This document shows, in pieces, positions 35,478 to 43,826 of a stretch of 64,000 bases of DNA. Origin of the DNA: Bradyrhizobium guangdongense (GTDB lineage Bacteria > Pseudomonadota > Alphaproteobacteria > Rhizobiales > Xanthobacteraceae); contig NZ_CP030051.1 of NCBI RefSeq assembly GCF_004114975.1, positions 3,782,001-3,846,000 on the forward strand, given 5' to 3'. The notes beneath the pieces are model-generated. The model did no database searches. It worked only from the letters and a program-made list of their open reading frames with translations, and was not told where the DNA came from. Both the position numbers and the translations under genes were made by a program. Position 1 is the stretch's first letter; each line of letters starts with the position of its first letter.

Positions 35478-37049
35478 TCAATACTTCGCGACCACTGGCC
35501 CGGCGTTGAAGCGATACACAAGCGAGGTGCTGATGGTCTGCACCCAGGGTTTGAAGGTGACGGACATGCCGCTCGGAGCGCCGCCGAAGTTGGGTGTGAA
35601 CGTCAGTGGCAGCGAAGTGCGATCATAATAGGCGCTCCGGTACTCCGTCTTCATGAACCAGCCCGGCGTGGCTATGCCGAAGATGTTCAGGCTGTTCTCC
35701 ACGCCGCCGCCGACGAACCAGCCGTCGCGATGGAACGAAGGAGCCGTGTACAAGGGCGTGGTGGGCAGGAACAGCGAGTTCAGCGTGGTGCCCGACCACT
35801 CCGAGCCCGTATAGCCCGCATTGACGTAGGACAGGACGTTCGGAGCGGCGAGATAGCCGAGCCGCAGGCCGGCTGCGTAGCTGGTGCGAAGCTTCTCGGT
35901 CCCCTCTGCATTGGCCATGAAGGTTTGGGTGAGGGAGCCTCTGATGTCGCCGAACTGGCCGTCCGCAAACGCGCCCGCGACCCAATTGCCGGCGAATTGC
36001 CAATCGTAACCGGCGCCGACCGTTCCGAACCAGCCGCTGCCGCCGAGGCGTTGATCGCGCATGATCTGCATCACGGGCGGCGCGGTGGTCTCGATGCTGC
36101 TGTCCGCCGCCCAGAGTCCGCCGCCGGCGCCGCCGAAGATGTAGAACCCGGTCCAGTTCGGGCCGGCAAAGGTCGCGGGAGCCTTGGCGTAGAGACGCGG
36201 AGCGAGGTCTTCTGCAGTCGCAGGCATGCCCTTGTCGTTGAAGCGGTAGACCAGCGACGTGCTGATCGTTTGCACCCACGGTTTGAAGGTGAGGGCAGCG
36301 CCCGCTGGCGCCCCGGCAACCCCGCCTCCGCAGCCGAGCGCAGCGCCGGCGGCCGTGCAGGTCTCCGCCAACGTGGTGCGGTCGTAGAAGGCGGATCGAT
36401 ATTCAGTTTTCATGAACCAACCCGGCGCATTGATGCCCAGGATGTTGAGATTGTTCTCGACGCCGCCGCCGACGAAGAAGCCATTGCGATGGAACGAGGG
36501 GGTGGAGGTGAGCGGGTCGGTCGTGGTTCCCGGGAGGACGGACAGAGACGACAAGCCCACGCCGGACCATTCAGAGCCGGAATAGCCGGCGTTCACATAG
36601 GACAAGACGTTCGGGGCCACGAGGTAGCCGAGTCGCGCGCCTGCGGCGTAGCTCGTGCGGAGCTTCTCGCGGCCTTCGAAGACCCCGTTGGTATCAGACA
36701 GCGAGCCGCGGATCTCTCCGAACTGGCCGTCAGCGAACACGCCGGCGACCCAGCGGCTGCCAAATTGCCAATCGTAACCGAGGCCGACGGTGCCGAACCA
36801 ACCGCTGCCACCGAGCCGCTCATCACGGGTCAGCGGCGTTCCGATACCAAACCCGGCTCCGTTGTCGACCACATTGCTGTCGGCATTCCAGAGACCGCCG
36901 CCACCGCCGCCGAAGACGTAGAAGCCGGTCCACGCGGTCGGAGACGCGATGGGAGCCTTCACATAGGGCCTGGCCGCGAGATCGGCCGCCTCGGCGGATC
37001 CTGAACAAGCCGCGATTGCCGCGAGTGCGACGACGAACTTCTGTCTCAT
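35478..37049 (-). CDS. Outer membrane protein with two tandem beta-barrel domains
   Basis: Secreted protein of 523 residues made of two homologous barrels in one chain. A signal peptide (1-21, ending AEA) leads into DLAARPYVKAP. Barrel 1 runs to about residue 280 and ends with the barrel-closing STSLVYRF; a short linker (NDKGMPATAED) leads to a second LAPRLYAKAP and barrel 2, ending STSLVYRFNAGPVVAKY. Both copies share WTGFY(V/I)FGG, GWFGTVG.GYDWQF, VAG.FADGQFG and GWFMKTEYRSA. Each copy resembles the single-barrel neighbour at 37292. The second signal peptide is missing, as expected for an in-frame tandem fusion. The ATG at 37049 begins the signal peptide. Confidence 0.92.
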   Translation of the reverse strand: MRQKFVVALAAIAACSGSAEAADLAARPYVKAPIASPTAWTGFYVFGGGGGGLWNADSNVVDNGAGFGIGTPLTRDERLGGSGWFGTVGLGYDWQFGSRWVAGVFADGQFGEIRGSLSDTNGVFEGREKLRTSYAAGARLGYLVAPNVLSYVNAGYSGSEWSGVGLSSLSVLPGTTTDPLTSTPSFHRNGFFVGGGVENNLNILGINAPGWFMKTEYRSAFYDRTTLAETCTAAGAALGCGGGVAGAPAGAALTFKPWVQTISTSLVYRFNDKGMPATAEDLAPRLYAKAPATFAGPNWTGFYIFGGAGGGLWAADSSIETTAPPVMQIMRDQRLGGSGWFGTVGAGYDWQFAGNWVAGAFADGQFGDIRGSLTQTFMANAEGTEKLRTSYAAGLRLGYLAAPNVLSYVNAGYTGSEWSGTTLNSLFLPTTPLYTAPSFHRDGWFVGGGVENSLNIFGIATPGWFMKTEYRSAYYDRTSLPLTFTPNFGGAPSGMSVTFKPWVQTISTSLVYRFNAGPVVAKY

Positions 37050-37236
37050 TTCCAATTCCCTGCCTTCCACAGCCGATGTGCGGGAACCATAGGAAGATTC
37101 CGTCGAAATGGCTGTTACCGGCCGGCAACAAGACGAGAAGCGGGGTAGGGGCTGTTGCGACGTCTTTCGACTTTGCCCGCCGGTGTCACCATGGGGGCGC
37201 GAGGGCGCGTTTCGGTGTCGATGCCCGCAACAACGC

Positions 37237-37264
37237 AAAAGCCCCGGGCGATGCCCGGGGCTTT
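37237..37264 (-). terminator. Rho-independent terminator of the single-barrel gene
   Basis: Perfect 12-base stem AAAGCCCCGGGC / GCCCGGGGCTTT with a three-base loop, followed by TTTT when read on the minus strand. It lies 27 bp after the end of the gene at 37292. Confidence 0.9.
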
Positions 37265-37291
37265 GACGTCTGAAGTGAAATTCAGTTCAGC

Positions 37292-38074
37292 TCAGTACTT
37301 GGCGACGACCGGACCGGTCCAGTTGAAGCGATAGACCAGCGAGGTCGAGATCGTCTGGTTCCAGCTGTTGGCGCGGATGTCGCGACCGACCAGGGCGTTG
37401 GTGCCGTCGACCAGCTCGTTCGAGGTCTTGGCGTTGTAGAAGGCCGAACGATACTCGGTCTTCATGAACCAGCCGGGCGAGGTGATGCCGAAGATGTTCA
37501 GGCTGTTCTCGACGCCGCCGCCGATGAACCAGCCGTTGCGGTTGTAGCCGTTCAGGTGGATGCCGGCCGGAACGCCAGCCAGGGTCATGAAGCTGGTGCT
37601 GCCGAAGTGAGCGCCAGAGTAACCGCCGTTGACGTAGGAGAGAACGTTCGGGGCGACCAGCCAGCCGAGGCGCACACCGGCGGCCCAGGAGTCTTCCAGC
37701 TTCTGGTTGCCGGTGATGCCGACGGTCGGATCCTGGATGGTGGCGCGGATGCTGCCGAACTGACCGTCAGCGAACACGCCGGCGACCCAAGTGCTGTTGA
37801 ACTGCCAGTCGTAACCGAGACCGACGGTGCCGAACCAGCCCGAACCACCCTGGCGCTGGTCGATGGTCAGCGCGGTGTTGGTGCCGGTGGTCTGGACATG
37901 CTGGTCGGCGTTCGAGAGACCGCCGCCGCCGCCGCCGAAGATGTAGAAGCCGGTCCAGTTGGCGACGGGAGCCGCCATCGGAGCCTTCACGTACGGACGG
38001 GCCGCAAGGTCAGCCGCCGAGGCCGAACCGGTCAGCGCAGCAACCGCGGTCAGTGCGAGCACAATCTTCTTCAT
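37292..38074 (-). CDS. Outer membrane beta-barrel protein
   Basis: Secreted barrel protein of 260 residues, a close paralogue of each half of the preceding double-barrel protein. Signal peptide 1-20 (ending ASA), mature start DLAARPYVKAP, and repeated motifs WTGFYIFGG, GWFGTVGLGYDWQF, VAGVFADGQFG, GWFMKTEYRSA and the closing STSLVYRF. The ATG at 38074 begins the signal peptide; the frame extending to 38116 is not needed. Its own terminator follows. Probable surface porin or structural protein; no specific substrate is visible. Confidence 0.92.
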   Translation of the reverse strand: MKKIVLALTAVAALTGSASAADLAARPYVKAPMAAPVANWTGFYIFGGGGGGLSNADQHVQTTGTNTALTIDQRQGGSGWFGTVGLGYDWQFNSTWVAGVFADGQFGSIRATIQDPTVGITGNQKLEDSWAAGVRLGWLVAPNVLSYVNGGYSGAHFGSTSFMTLAGVPAGIHLNGYNRNGWFIGGGVENSLNIFGITSPGWFMKTEYRSAFYNAKTSNELVDGTNALVGRDIRANSWNQTISTSLVYRFNWTGPVVAKY

Positions 38075-38453
38075 GATGAAATCCCCAACCTTGGTTCGTA
38101 GCAGGCGCGAGCGCACTGAAGTCCGTGTGATCTGATGCCTGAACTATAGACGGTTCTCGCCGAAATGCTGTTGCAGGGCAGGCACAGTCGCCGGAAAACG
38201 CCCGCCGGCCGGGTTTGGCGACGCTGTGGCGTCACCCTGTAAATTGCACGAAATTTCAATGACTTGTGCAATTTCTCGACTCCCTTGTCCGGGTAAGTCT
38301 TCGTTAGGAAGTCGCCCTTGTTCGAAACGGAGGCAATCCGGCTTCAGCCCATTCTCCGAGGTCGATCCCGTGAGTCGTTGGCCGAGTCGCGCCAGAGAGC
38401 GGATCATTTGCGGATCAGAATTACCCGCAAGCGGCAGTCTCGGCCCTCAAACG
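38075..38453. other. Non-coding region upstream of the barrel gene, with an inverted repeat
   Basis: No convincing gene in about 380 bp. A clean inverted repeat AAATTGCAC (38241-38249) / GTGCAATTT (38266-38274), with GAAATTTC between the arms, lies about 170 bp upstream of the barrel start and could be a regulator site or a stem-loop. No promoter is clear. Confidence 0.45.
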
Positions 38454-38480
38454 AAAAAGCCCCGGACGCGGGCCGGGGCT
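38454..38480 (-). terminator. Rho-independent terminator of parE
   Basis: Stem AGCCCCGG (38458-38465) / CCGGGGCT (38473-38480) with a seven-base loop and a T-tract (AAAAA on the plus strand at 38454-38458) for minus-strand transcripts. It lies 20 bp past the parE stop. Confidence 0.85.
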
Positions 38481-38500
38481 CTTGAGCGCAAATCCTGCCT

Positions 38501-40549
38501 TCAGACGTCCAGTAATTCCTCGCTGGCAAATTCAGCCTTGTCGGAGATGAAGGCAAAGCGCGCCTCGGCCTTGGTGCCCATCAACCGCTCGACCGAATCC
38601 GCGGTGGTGTCACGGTCATCCGCAAGCAGCACCACCTTGAGCAGCGTCCGCTTGGACGGATCCATGGTGGTTTCCTTCAGCTGCGCCGGCATCATCTCGC
38701 CGAGGCCTTTGAAGCGGTTCACCTCGACCTTGGCGTTGGCGTTGAAGGCGCTCTTGATCAACTCGTCCTTGTGCTTGTCGTCGCGCGCGTAGACCGATTT
38801 GGTGCCGTGGGTCAGCTTGTAGAGCGGCGGCACCGCGAGGAAGAGGTGGCCCTCGTCGATCAGGCGCGGCATCTGACGGTAGAAGAAGGTGATCAGCAGC
38901 GAAGCGATATGCGCGCCGTCGACGTCGGCATCCGTCATGATGATGATGCGCTGATAGCGCAGATCCTCCTCACGATACTGCGCGAGCGTACCGCAGCCGA
39001 TGGCCTGCACGAGATCGGAGAGCTGGGCGTTCGCCGTCAGCTTGTCCTTGCCCGCGGAAGCGACGTTGAGAATCTTGCCGCGCAGCGGCAGCACGGCCTG
39101 GGTCTTGCGGTCGCGCGCCTGCTTGGCGCTGCCGCCGGCCGAGTCGCCCTCGACAATGAAGAGCTCGGAGCCTTCGGTGCCGGCATCGGTGCAATCGGCG
39201 AGCTTGCCGGGCAGGCGCAGCTTCTTGCCGGCGGTCTTGCGCGCGGTTTCCTTTTCCTGGCGCCGGCGCAGCCGCTCCTCGGCGCGGTCGATCACGAAGT
39301 CGAGCAGCCGGTTGGCCATGTTCGGATTGCCCGACAGCCAGTGGTCGAACGGATCCTTCATCGCCTGTTCGACGATGCGCTGTGCTTCGGCGGTGGCGAG
39401 GCGATCCTTGGTCTGACCCTGGAATTCAGGCTCGCGCACGAACACCGAGAGCATCACGGCCGCGCCCACCATCACGTCTTCGGAGGTGATCGACGAAGCG
39501 CGCTTGCCCTGGCCGACGCGTTCGGCGTGGTCTTTCAGGCCACGCAACAGCGCGCTGCGCAGGCCGGATTCGTGCGTGCCGCCATCCGGCGTCGGCACCG
39601 TGTTGGTGTAGGAGGAGAGGAAGCCGTCTGCGTCCGCGGTCCAGGCCACGGCCCATTCGCAGGCGCCGTGCGCGCCGTTGCGGCCGGACTTGCCGGAGAA
39701 GATATCGGGATGCACCAGCGTGTCGGCGTGGATTGCGGCGGCCAGATAGTCCTTGAGGCCGCCGGGGAAGTGGAACGTGGCTTCCGCCGGCACGTCCTCG
39801 ATGCCCTTGAGCAGCTCGGGTGCGCAGTTCCAGCGAATTTCGACGCCGCCGAACAGATACGCCTTGGAGCGCGTCATCTTGAACAGGCGCTGCGGCTTGA
39901 ACACGGCCTTCGCGCCGAAGATGTCGGTGTCGGGCTTGAAGCGGACGCGGGTGCCGCGGCGGTTGTTGACCTTGCCGAGATCCTCGAGCTTGCCCTTCGG
40001 GTGCCCACGCTCGAACGACATGCGGTAGAGCTTCTGGCTGCGCGCGACCTCGACCTCGAGGCGCGAGGAGAGGGCGTTCACCACGGAGATGCCGACGCCG
40101 TGCAGACCACCCGAGGTCTCGTAGACCTTGCTGTCGAACTTGCCGCCCGAATGCAGCGTGCACATGATGACTTCGAGCGCCGACTTCTTCGGGAACTTCG
40201 GGTGCGGATCGACAGGAATGCCGCGGCCGTTGTCGGTGACGGTCAGGAAGCCGTCTGCGGAGAGCTCGACACTGATGAAGGTCGCATGTCCGGCCAGCGC
40301 CTCGTCCATCGAGTTGTCGATCACTTCCGCGAAGAGGTGATGCAGCGCCTTTTCGTCGGTGCCGCCGATATACATGCCGGGACGGCGCCGCACCGGTTCC
40401 AGGCCCTCGAGCACCTCAATGTCGGCTGCGGTGTAGTCGGCTTCTCCGCCGCTCGCGCGCGGCGCCGCCTTCGCGCTGCTGGCGCGCCCCTTCGGCTCAT
40501 TGCCGTCGAATAAATCGTCTTTAGCCTTGGTTTTCAACCGCTTGGACAT
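38501..40549 (-). CDS. parE: DNA topoisomerase IV subunit B
   Basis: ATPase subunit of the type IIA enzyme that decatenates sister chromosomes; 682 residues. The GHKL ATPase domain has [22 protein letters not shown] and [14 protein letters not shown]; the TOPRIM domain has [11 protein letters not shown] and the DADVDGAHI metal motif. An N-terminal extension of about 38 residues, rich in Lys and Ala, precedes the domain, as in other alphaproteobacterial ParE. Distinction from GyrB rests on overall length and the lack of a GyrB-type insertion, so it is firm but not absolute. Start at ATG 40549. Confidence 0.94.
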   Translation of the reverse strand: MSKRLKTKAKDDLFDGNEPKGRASSAKAAPRASGGEADYTAADIEVLEGLEPVRRRPGMYIGGTDEKALHHLFAEVIDNSMDEALAGHATFISVELSADGFLTVTDNGRGIPVDPHPKFPKKSALEVIMCTLHSGGKFDSKVYETSGGLHGVGISVVNALSSRLEVEVARSQKLYRMSFERGHPKGKLEDLGKVNNRRGTRVRFKPDTDIFGAKAVFKPQRLFKMTRSKAYLFGGVEIRWNCAPELLKGIEDVPAEATFHFPGGLKDYLAAAIHADTLVHPDIFSGKSGRNGAHGACEWAVAWTADADGFLSSYTNTVPTPDGGTHESGLRSALLRGLKDHAERVGQGKRASSITSEDVMVGAAVMLSVFVREPEFQGQTKDRLATAEAQRIVEQAMKDPFDHWLSGNPNMANRLLDFVIDRAEERLRRRQEKETARKTAGKKLRLPGKLADCTDAGTEGSELFIVEGDSAGGSAKQARDRKTQAVLPLRGKILNVASAGKDKLTANAQLSDLVQAIGCGTLAQYREEDLRYQRIIIMTDADVDGAHIASLLITFFYRQMPRLIDEGHLFLAVPPLYKLTHGTKSVYARDDKHKDELIKSAFNANAKVEVNRFKGLGEMMPAQLKETTMDPSKRTLLKVVLLADDRDTTADSVERLMGTKAEARFAFISDKAEFASEELLDV

Positions 40550-40821
40550 ATATCTTGATGCGTTTTGAGGGCCGCGCGGGCGGCGAATCGGTTCGCGCGA
40601 CTATGCCATGGCTGGCCGGCAAAGGTCACCGCCGGGCCGCCACCGGGGCGTCGTTGGGAGCCAATGCCGGCGATTTTACGCTGCTGGCCGAGCTATTCCC
40701 GGCAATTTGACGTCCTGGTCCGGCCCGGGCCGGATTTTGTGACTTGATGTCACACAAGTGCTTGGCTTACCAGTCCTTTTTATCGCAGCACCTTGGGACA
40801 GGGCGGGAAGGCTAATTCGGA

Positions 40822-41352
40822 ATGGAGCAGTTTGCGCACGCCCTGGCCGACTTCGTGCGTGCTCACCAGGCCTGGGCAGCTCCGATCGTGTTCCTGCTCG
40901 CCTTCGGGGAGTCGCTCGCCTTCATCTCGCTGCTGATCCCGGCCTGGGGCGCCCTGGTCGCCATCGGCGCGCTGATCGGGGCAAGCGGCATCAGCTTCTA
41001 TCCCGTCTGGATCGCCGGCGGCCTCGGCGCGGCGCTGGGCGACTGGGTCTCGTACTGGTTCGGCTTTCGCTACAAGGAGCGGGTCGCCCAGATGTGGCCG
41101 CTCTCGCGCTATCCGGAACTGTTGCCCAAGGGCGAGGCTTTCGTGCGGAGCTGGGGCGTACCCAGCATCTTCATCGGCCGCTTCTTCGGCCCCTTGCGCG
41201 CCTCGGTGCCGCTGGCAGCCGGCATCTTCGAGATGCCTTATTGGACCTTCCAGGCCGCCAATTTCGTCTCGGCGCTGGTCTGGTCGGCGGCGCTCCTCGT
41301 GTTCGGCGACGTGATCGCGAAGATCACGGAATGGATCTGGCGGGTGATCTGA
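40822..41352 (+). CDS. DedA family membrane protein
   Basis: Polytopic protein of 176 residues of the DedA/VTT family. Conserved features are the GES...IPAWGALVAIGAL re-entrant segment (about 28-50), GDWVSYWFGFRY (about 74-85), and FIGRFFGPLRASVPLAAG (about 113-131) with its key Arg residues. Relatives flip undecaprenyl phosphate or phospholipids across the inner membrane and affect drug and pH resistance. Start at ATG 40822. The 271 bp before it, back to the divergent parE, contain no clear gene. Confidence 0.92.
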   Translation: MEQFAHALADFVRAHQAWAAPIVFLLAFGESLAFISLLIPAWGALVAIGALIGASGISFYPVWIAGGLGAALGDWVSYWFGFRYKERVAQMWPLSRYPELLPKGEAFVRSWGVPSIFIGRFFGPLRASVPLAAGIFEMPYWTFQAANFVSALVWSAALLVFGDVIAKITEWIWRVI

Positions 41353-41576
41353 CGCCAAAACTTGACGGGAACCGCCACTGGCCTTATCACCCCACGCCAT
41401 GATCAACGCCGCGACCATCCTGTTCGCCCGTCGCCGCCGCCGCAGTCTTGCGGTTTGGGCGGTCGATCGCGTTTGAGATCATCGTCTTTGCCGCTGGATC
41501 CGATCCGCGGCATTCTCTCTCCTGTCAGCGCGATCTGATCCGGCGGCTCCCCAAGGAGGCCCAGCAGGAGACCACG

Positions 41577-42242
41577 ATGTACACGCCACCCCATTTCAAG
41601 CAGGACCGCGCCGCGAGCCTGAAATTCGCCGACGAGCGCGGCTTCGGCACCATGTGTGCCTTTGACGGCAGGAAGCCGGTCGCATCGTCGCTGCCGTTCT
41701 ATCTGAGCTATGCCGATGACGGCACGCCGCACGCGGCCTTTCATGTCGCCCGTCACAATCCGCTGATAAAGCTGGCGGACGGCGCGACGTCCTGGCTGCT
41801 CGCGGTCAACGGCCCCGATGCCTATGTCTCGCCGGACTGGTACGTCTCGCCGGATCAGGTGCCGACCTGGCTCTACCAGTCGGTGCATTTGACCGGGCCG
41901 GTGCGGCTGTTGTCGGACCAGGAGCTGTCGGCGCAGGTCGACACGCTCAGCGACAAGTTCGAGAACTGGCTGCTGCCGAAGAAACCCTGGACGTCGGGCA
42001 AAATGACCGCGGGCCGGCTCGAGGCGATGAAGAAGGGAATCGTGGGTCTGGTGATGACGGTTGAAGAGGTCGAAGGCAGCTTCAAGCTCAACCAGCACAA
42101 ATCCGATGCCGACTATGCAGCGATCGCGAATGCGCTCGGCGATGGCGATGCCGACGCGAAGCAGATCTCGAGCTTGATGCGGCAGATCCGGCCGCAGGTT
42201 TTTGCAGACGACACGAACACGCTCGAAAGGAGCGCACCATGA
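41577..42242 (+). CDS. FMN-binding, PaiB-type protein
   Basis: Protein of 221 residues with the split-barrel FMN-binding fold of the PaiB family (opening MYTPPHFK, then [10 protein letters not shown] and [12 protein letters not shown], and the later [23 protein letters not shown]). PaiB of Bacillus represses sporulation and protease genes; in proteobacteria its role is not established, and a redox or cofactor role is equally possible. The ATG at 41577 is preceded by AGGAG. It overlaps argC by ATGA, implying translational coupling, though no functional link to arginine synthesis is known. Confidence 0.9.
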   Translation: MYTPPHFKQDRAASLKFADERGFGTMCAFDGRKPVASSLPFYLSYADDGTPHAAFHVARHNPLIKLADGATSWLLAVNGPDAYVSPDWYVSPDQVPTWLYQSVHLTGPVRLLSDQELSAQVDTLSDKFENWLLPKKPWTSGKMTAGRLEAMKKGIVGLVMTVEEVEGSFKLNQHKSDADYAAIANALGDGDADAKQISSLMRQIRPQVFADDTNTLERSAP

Positions 42243-43222
42243 GCCTCACGGAAACCATGAAAGCCCCGACATCAGGCGCGGGCGCCAAGCCCGCCACCGT
42301 CTTCGTCGACGGCGGCTCCGGCACCACCGGTCTCGGCATCAACGAGCGGCTGAAGCTCCAGAGCGACGTCGTCGTGAAGACGATTGCCGACGACAAGCGC
42401 AAGGATCCCGCGGCGAAGAAGGCACTGATGGAGGAGGTCGATCTCGTGATCCTCTGCCTGCCCGACGATGCCGCCAGGGAAACGGTTGCCCTGGTCGACA
42501 GCATGGGCGCCTCCGCGCCGAAAGTGCTGGACGCCTCGACCGCCTACCGGGTTGCGCCCGACTGGGCCTATGGCTTTCCCGAGCTGACCCCGGACCAGGC
42601 CGGCAAGATCAAGGCCGCCAAAAAGGTCTCAAATCCCGGTTGCTATCCGACCGGTGCGATCGCGCTGTTGCGTCCGATCGTGGATGCCGGCCTGCTGCCG
42701 CACGACTATCCCGTCACCGTCAATGCGGTGAGCGGCTATTCCGGCGGCGGCAAGTCGATGATCGCGAGCTTTGAAGACGGCAGCGCGCCGTCGTTCGAAC
42801 TCTACGGCCTCGGCTTCGAGCACAAGCATTTGCCGGAGATGCAGCTCTATTCGAACCTGACGCGACGGCCGATCTTCATTCCCTCGGTCGGCAACTACCG
42901 GCAGGGCATGCTGGTCTCGGTGCCGCTCCAGCTGGACACGCTGCCGGGGAAGCCTGATGGTGCCGATCTGCAAGCCGCAATGGCAAAGCGCTACGCCGGC
43001 TCGAAATACGTCTCGGTGATGCCGCTTCAGAACGAAGCGGCCAAGGGCGGCCGGCTCGAGCCGGAAGCACTCAACGAGACCAACATGCTCGAGCTCTATG
43101 TCTTCGCCAGCGACAAATATCACCAGGCCGTCCTGGTCGCCCGGCTCGACAATCTCGGCAAGGGCGCCTCCGGCGCGGCCGTGCAGAACATGCGCCTGAT
43201 GCTGGGATTGCCGGAAGAGTAG
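42239..43222 (+). CDS. argC: N-acetyl-gamma-glutamyl-phosphate reductase
   Basis: NADPH-dependent enzyme of arginine synthesis converting N-acetylglutamyl phosphate to the semialdehyde; 327 residues, matching the shorter type 2 ArgC. The nucleotide motif [11 protein letters not shown] is at about residues 22-32, and the catalytic cysteine is in [10 protein letters not shown] (about 133). The conserved FEHKHLPEM histidine region is present. Its start overlaps the PaiB-type gene. A palindromic repeat follows the stop. Confidence 0.95.
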   Translation: MSLTETMKAPTSGAGAKPATVFVDGGSGTTGLGINERLKLQSDVVVKTIADDKRKDPAAKKALMEEVDLVILCLPDDAARETVALVDSMGASAPKVLDASTAYRVAPDWAYGFPELTPDQAGKIKAAKKVSNPGCYPTGAIALLRPIVDAGLLPHDYPVTVNAVSGYSGGGKSMIASFEDGSAPSFELYGLGFEHKHLPEMQLYSNLTRRPIFIPSVGNYRQGMLVSVPLQLDTLPGKPDGADLQAAMAKRYAGSKYVSVMPLQNEAAKGGRLEPEALNETNMLELYVFASDKYHQAVLVARLDNLGKGASGAAVQNMRLMLGLPEE

Positions 43223-43240
43223 GGCGAGCGTCTATCCTCC

Positions 43241-43308
43241 GTCATCGCGAGCGAAGCGAAGCAATCCAGAATTCCCACTGCGGAGACAGTCCTGGATTGC
43301 TTCGTCGC
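43241..43308. repeat. Intergenic palindromic repeat
   Basis: Inverted arms GCAATCCAG (43261-43269) and CTGGATTGC (43292-43300), flanked by GCGAAGCGAA on the left and TTCGTCGC on the right, in a form I recognise as a very frequent Bradyrhizobium intergenic repeat (GTCATNGCGAGCGAAGCGAA type). The right arm is truncated or diverged beyond 43308. It lies between the convergent argC and MAPEG genes. Confidence 0.6.
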
Positions 43309-43365
43309 ATCAGCGCAAGCTTGGCAACTTTGTCGCGAACTCCTCGCGAGACGGTGAAACTTACG

Positions 43366-43764
43366 TCAAAACACCCCGAAGATCGCCAGCGCCAGAACGG
43401 CCTGCGCCAGGAATCCGACGGTGAAGGCGAGGGTGCGGAACACGGGAATGCCGAGCGCATAGACGATCAGATGCGCGACGCGCGCCCAGAAATAGACCGC
43501 GCAGGCGAGCACCGTCCATTTCGAGGAATATTCGATCGCATTGAGGATCAGCACCAGCGGCGCGAACAGCACGAGGTTCTCGACCGCGTTGTCATGGGCG
43601 AACATCAGACGGTTGGCCCAATCGGCCTGGGGCTTGTCGCCGCGCGAAGGGTTGGCCATCGCGCCGCTGAGGCCCCGAACCTGGCAGCGATTGATGGTGT
43701 AGGGAATCCAGAGGATCCCGGTCAGGATCACCGTGCACGTCAGCCAGAACAATTCACGCGTCAT
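43366..43764 (-). CDS. MAPEG family membrane protein
   Basis: Four-helix membrane protein of 132 residues matching the MAPEG family (eicosanoid and glutathione metabolism in eukaryotes; poorly known in bacteria). The conserved region between helices 1 and 3, RLMFAHDNAVENLVLFAPLVL, contains the NxxE-type glutathione-related motif (HDNAVEN). Start at ATG 43764. It lies just downstream of phaC's end side on the same strand but is probably separately transcribed; phaC ends at 43827 and points toward it. Confidence 0.88.
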   Translation of the reverse strand: MTRELFWLTCTVILTGILWIPYTINRCQVRGLSGAMANPSRGDKPQADWANRLMFAHDNAVENLVLFAPLVLILNAIEYSSKWTVLACAVYFWARVAHLIVYALGIPVFRTLAFTVGFLAQAVLALAIFGVF

Positions 43765-43826
43765 AACCCGATCCCCTCTGTCGTCGCTGCCTTGAGAGTG
43801 AGCTTATACAAGCGCGGGAGATTCCG

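Noticed and set aside
35412..37004. 530-codon plus-strand open frame antisense to the double-barrel gene
   Set aside because: Mirror of the duplicated barrel; its internal repetition only reflects that duplication.
38771..40513. 580-codon plus-strand open frame antisense to parE
   Set aside because: ParE motifs on the other strand are complete; this frame has no recognisable domain.
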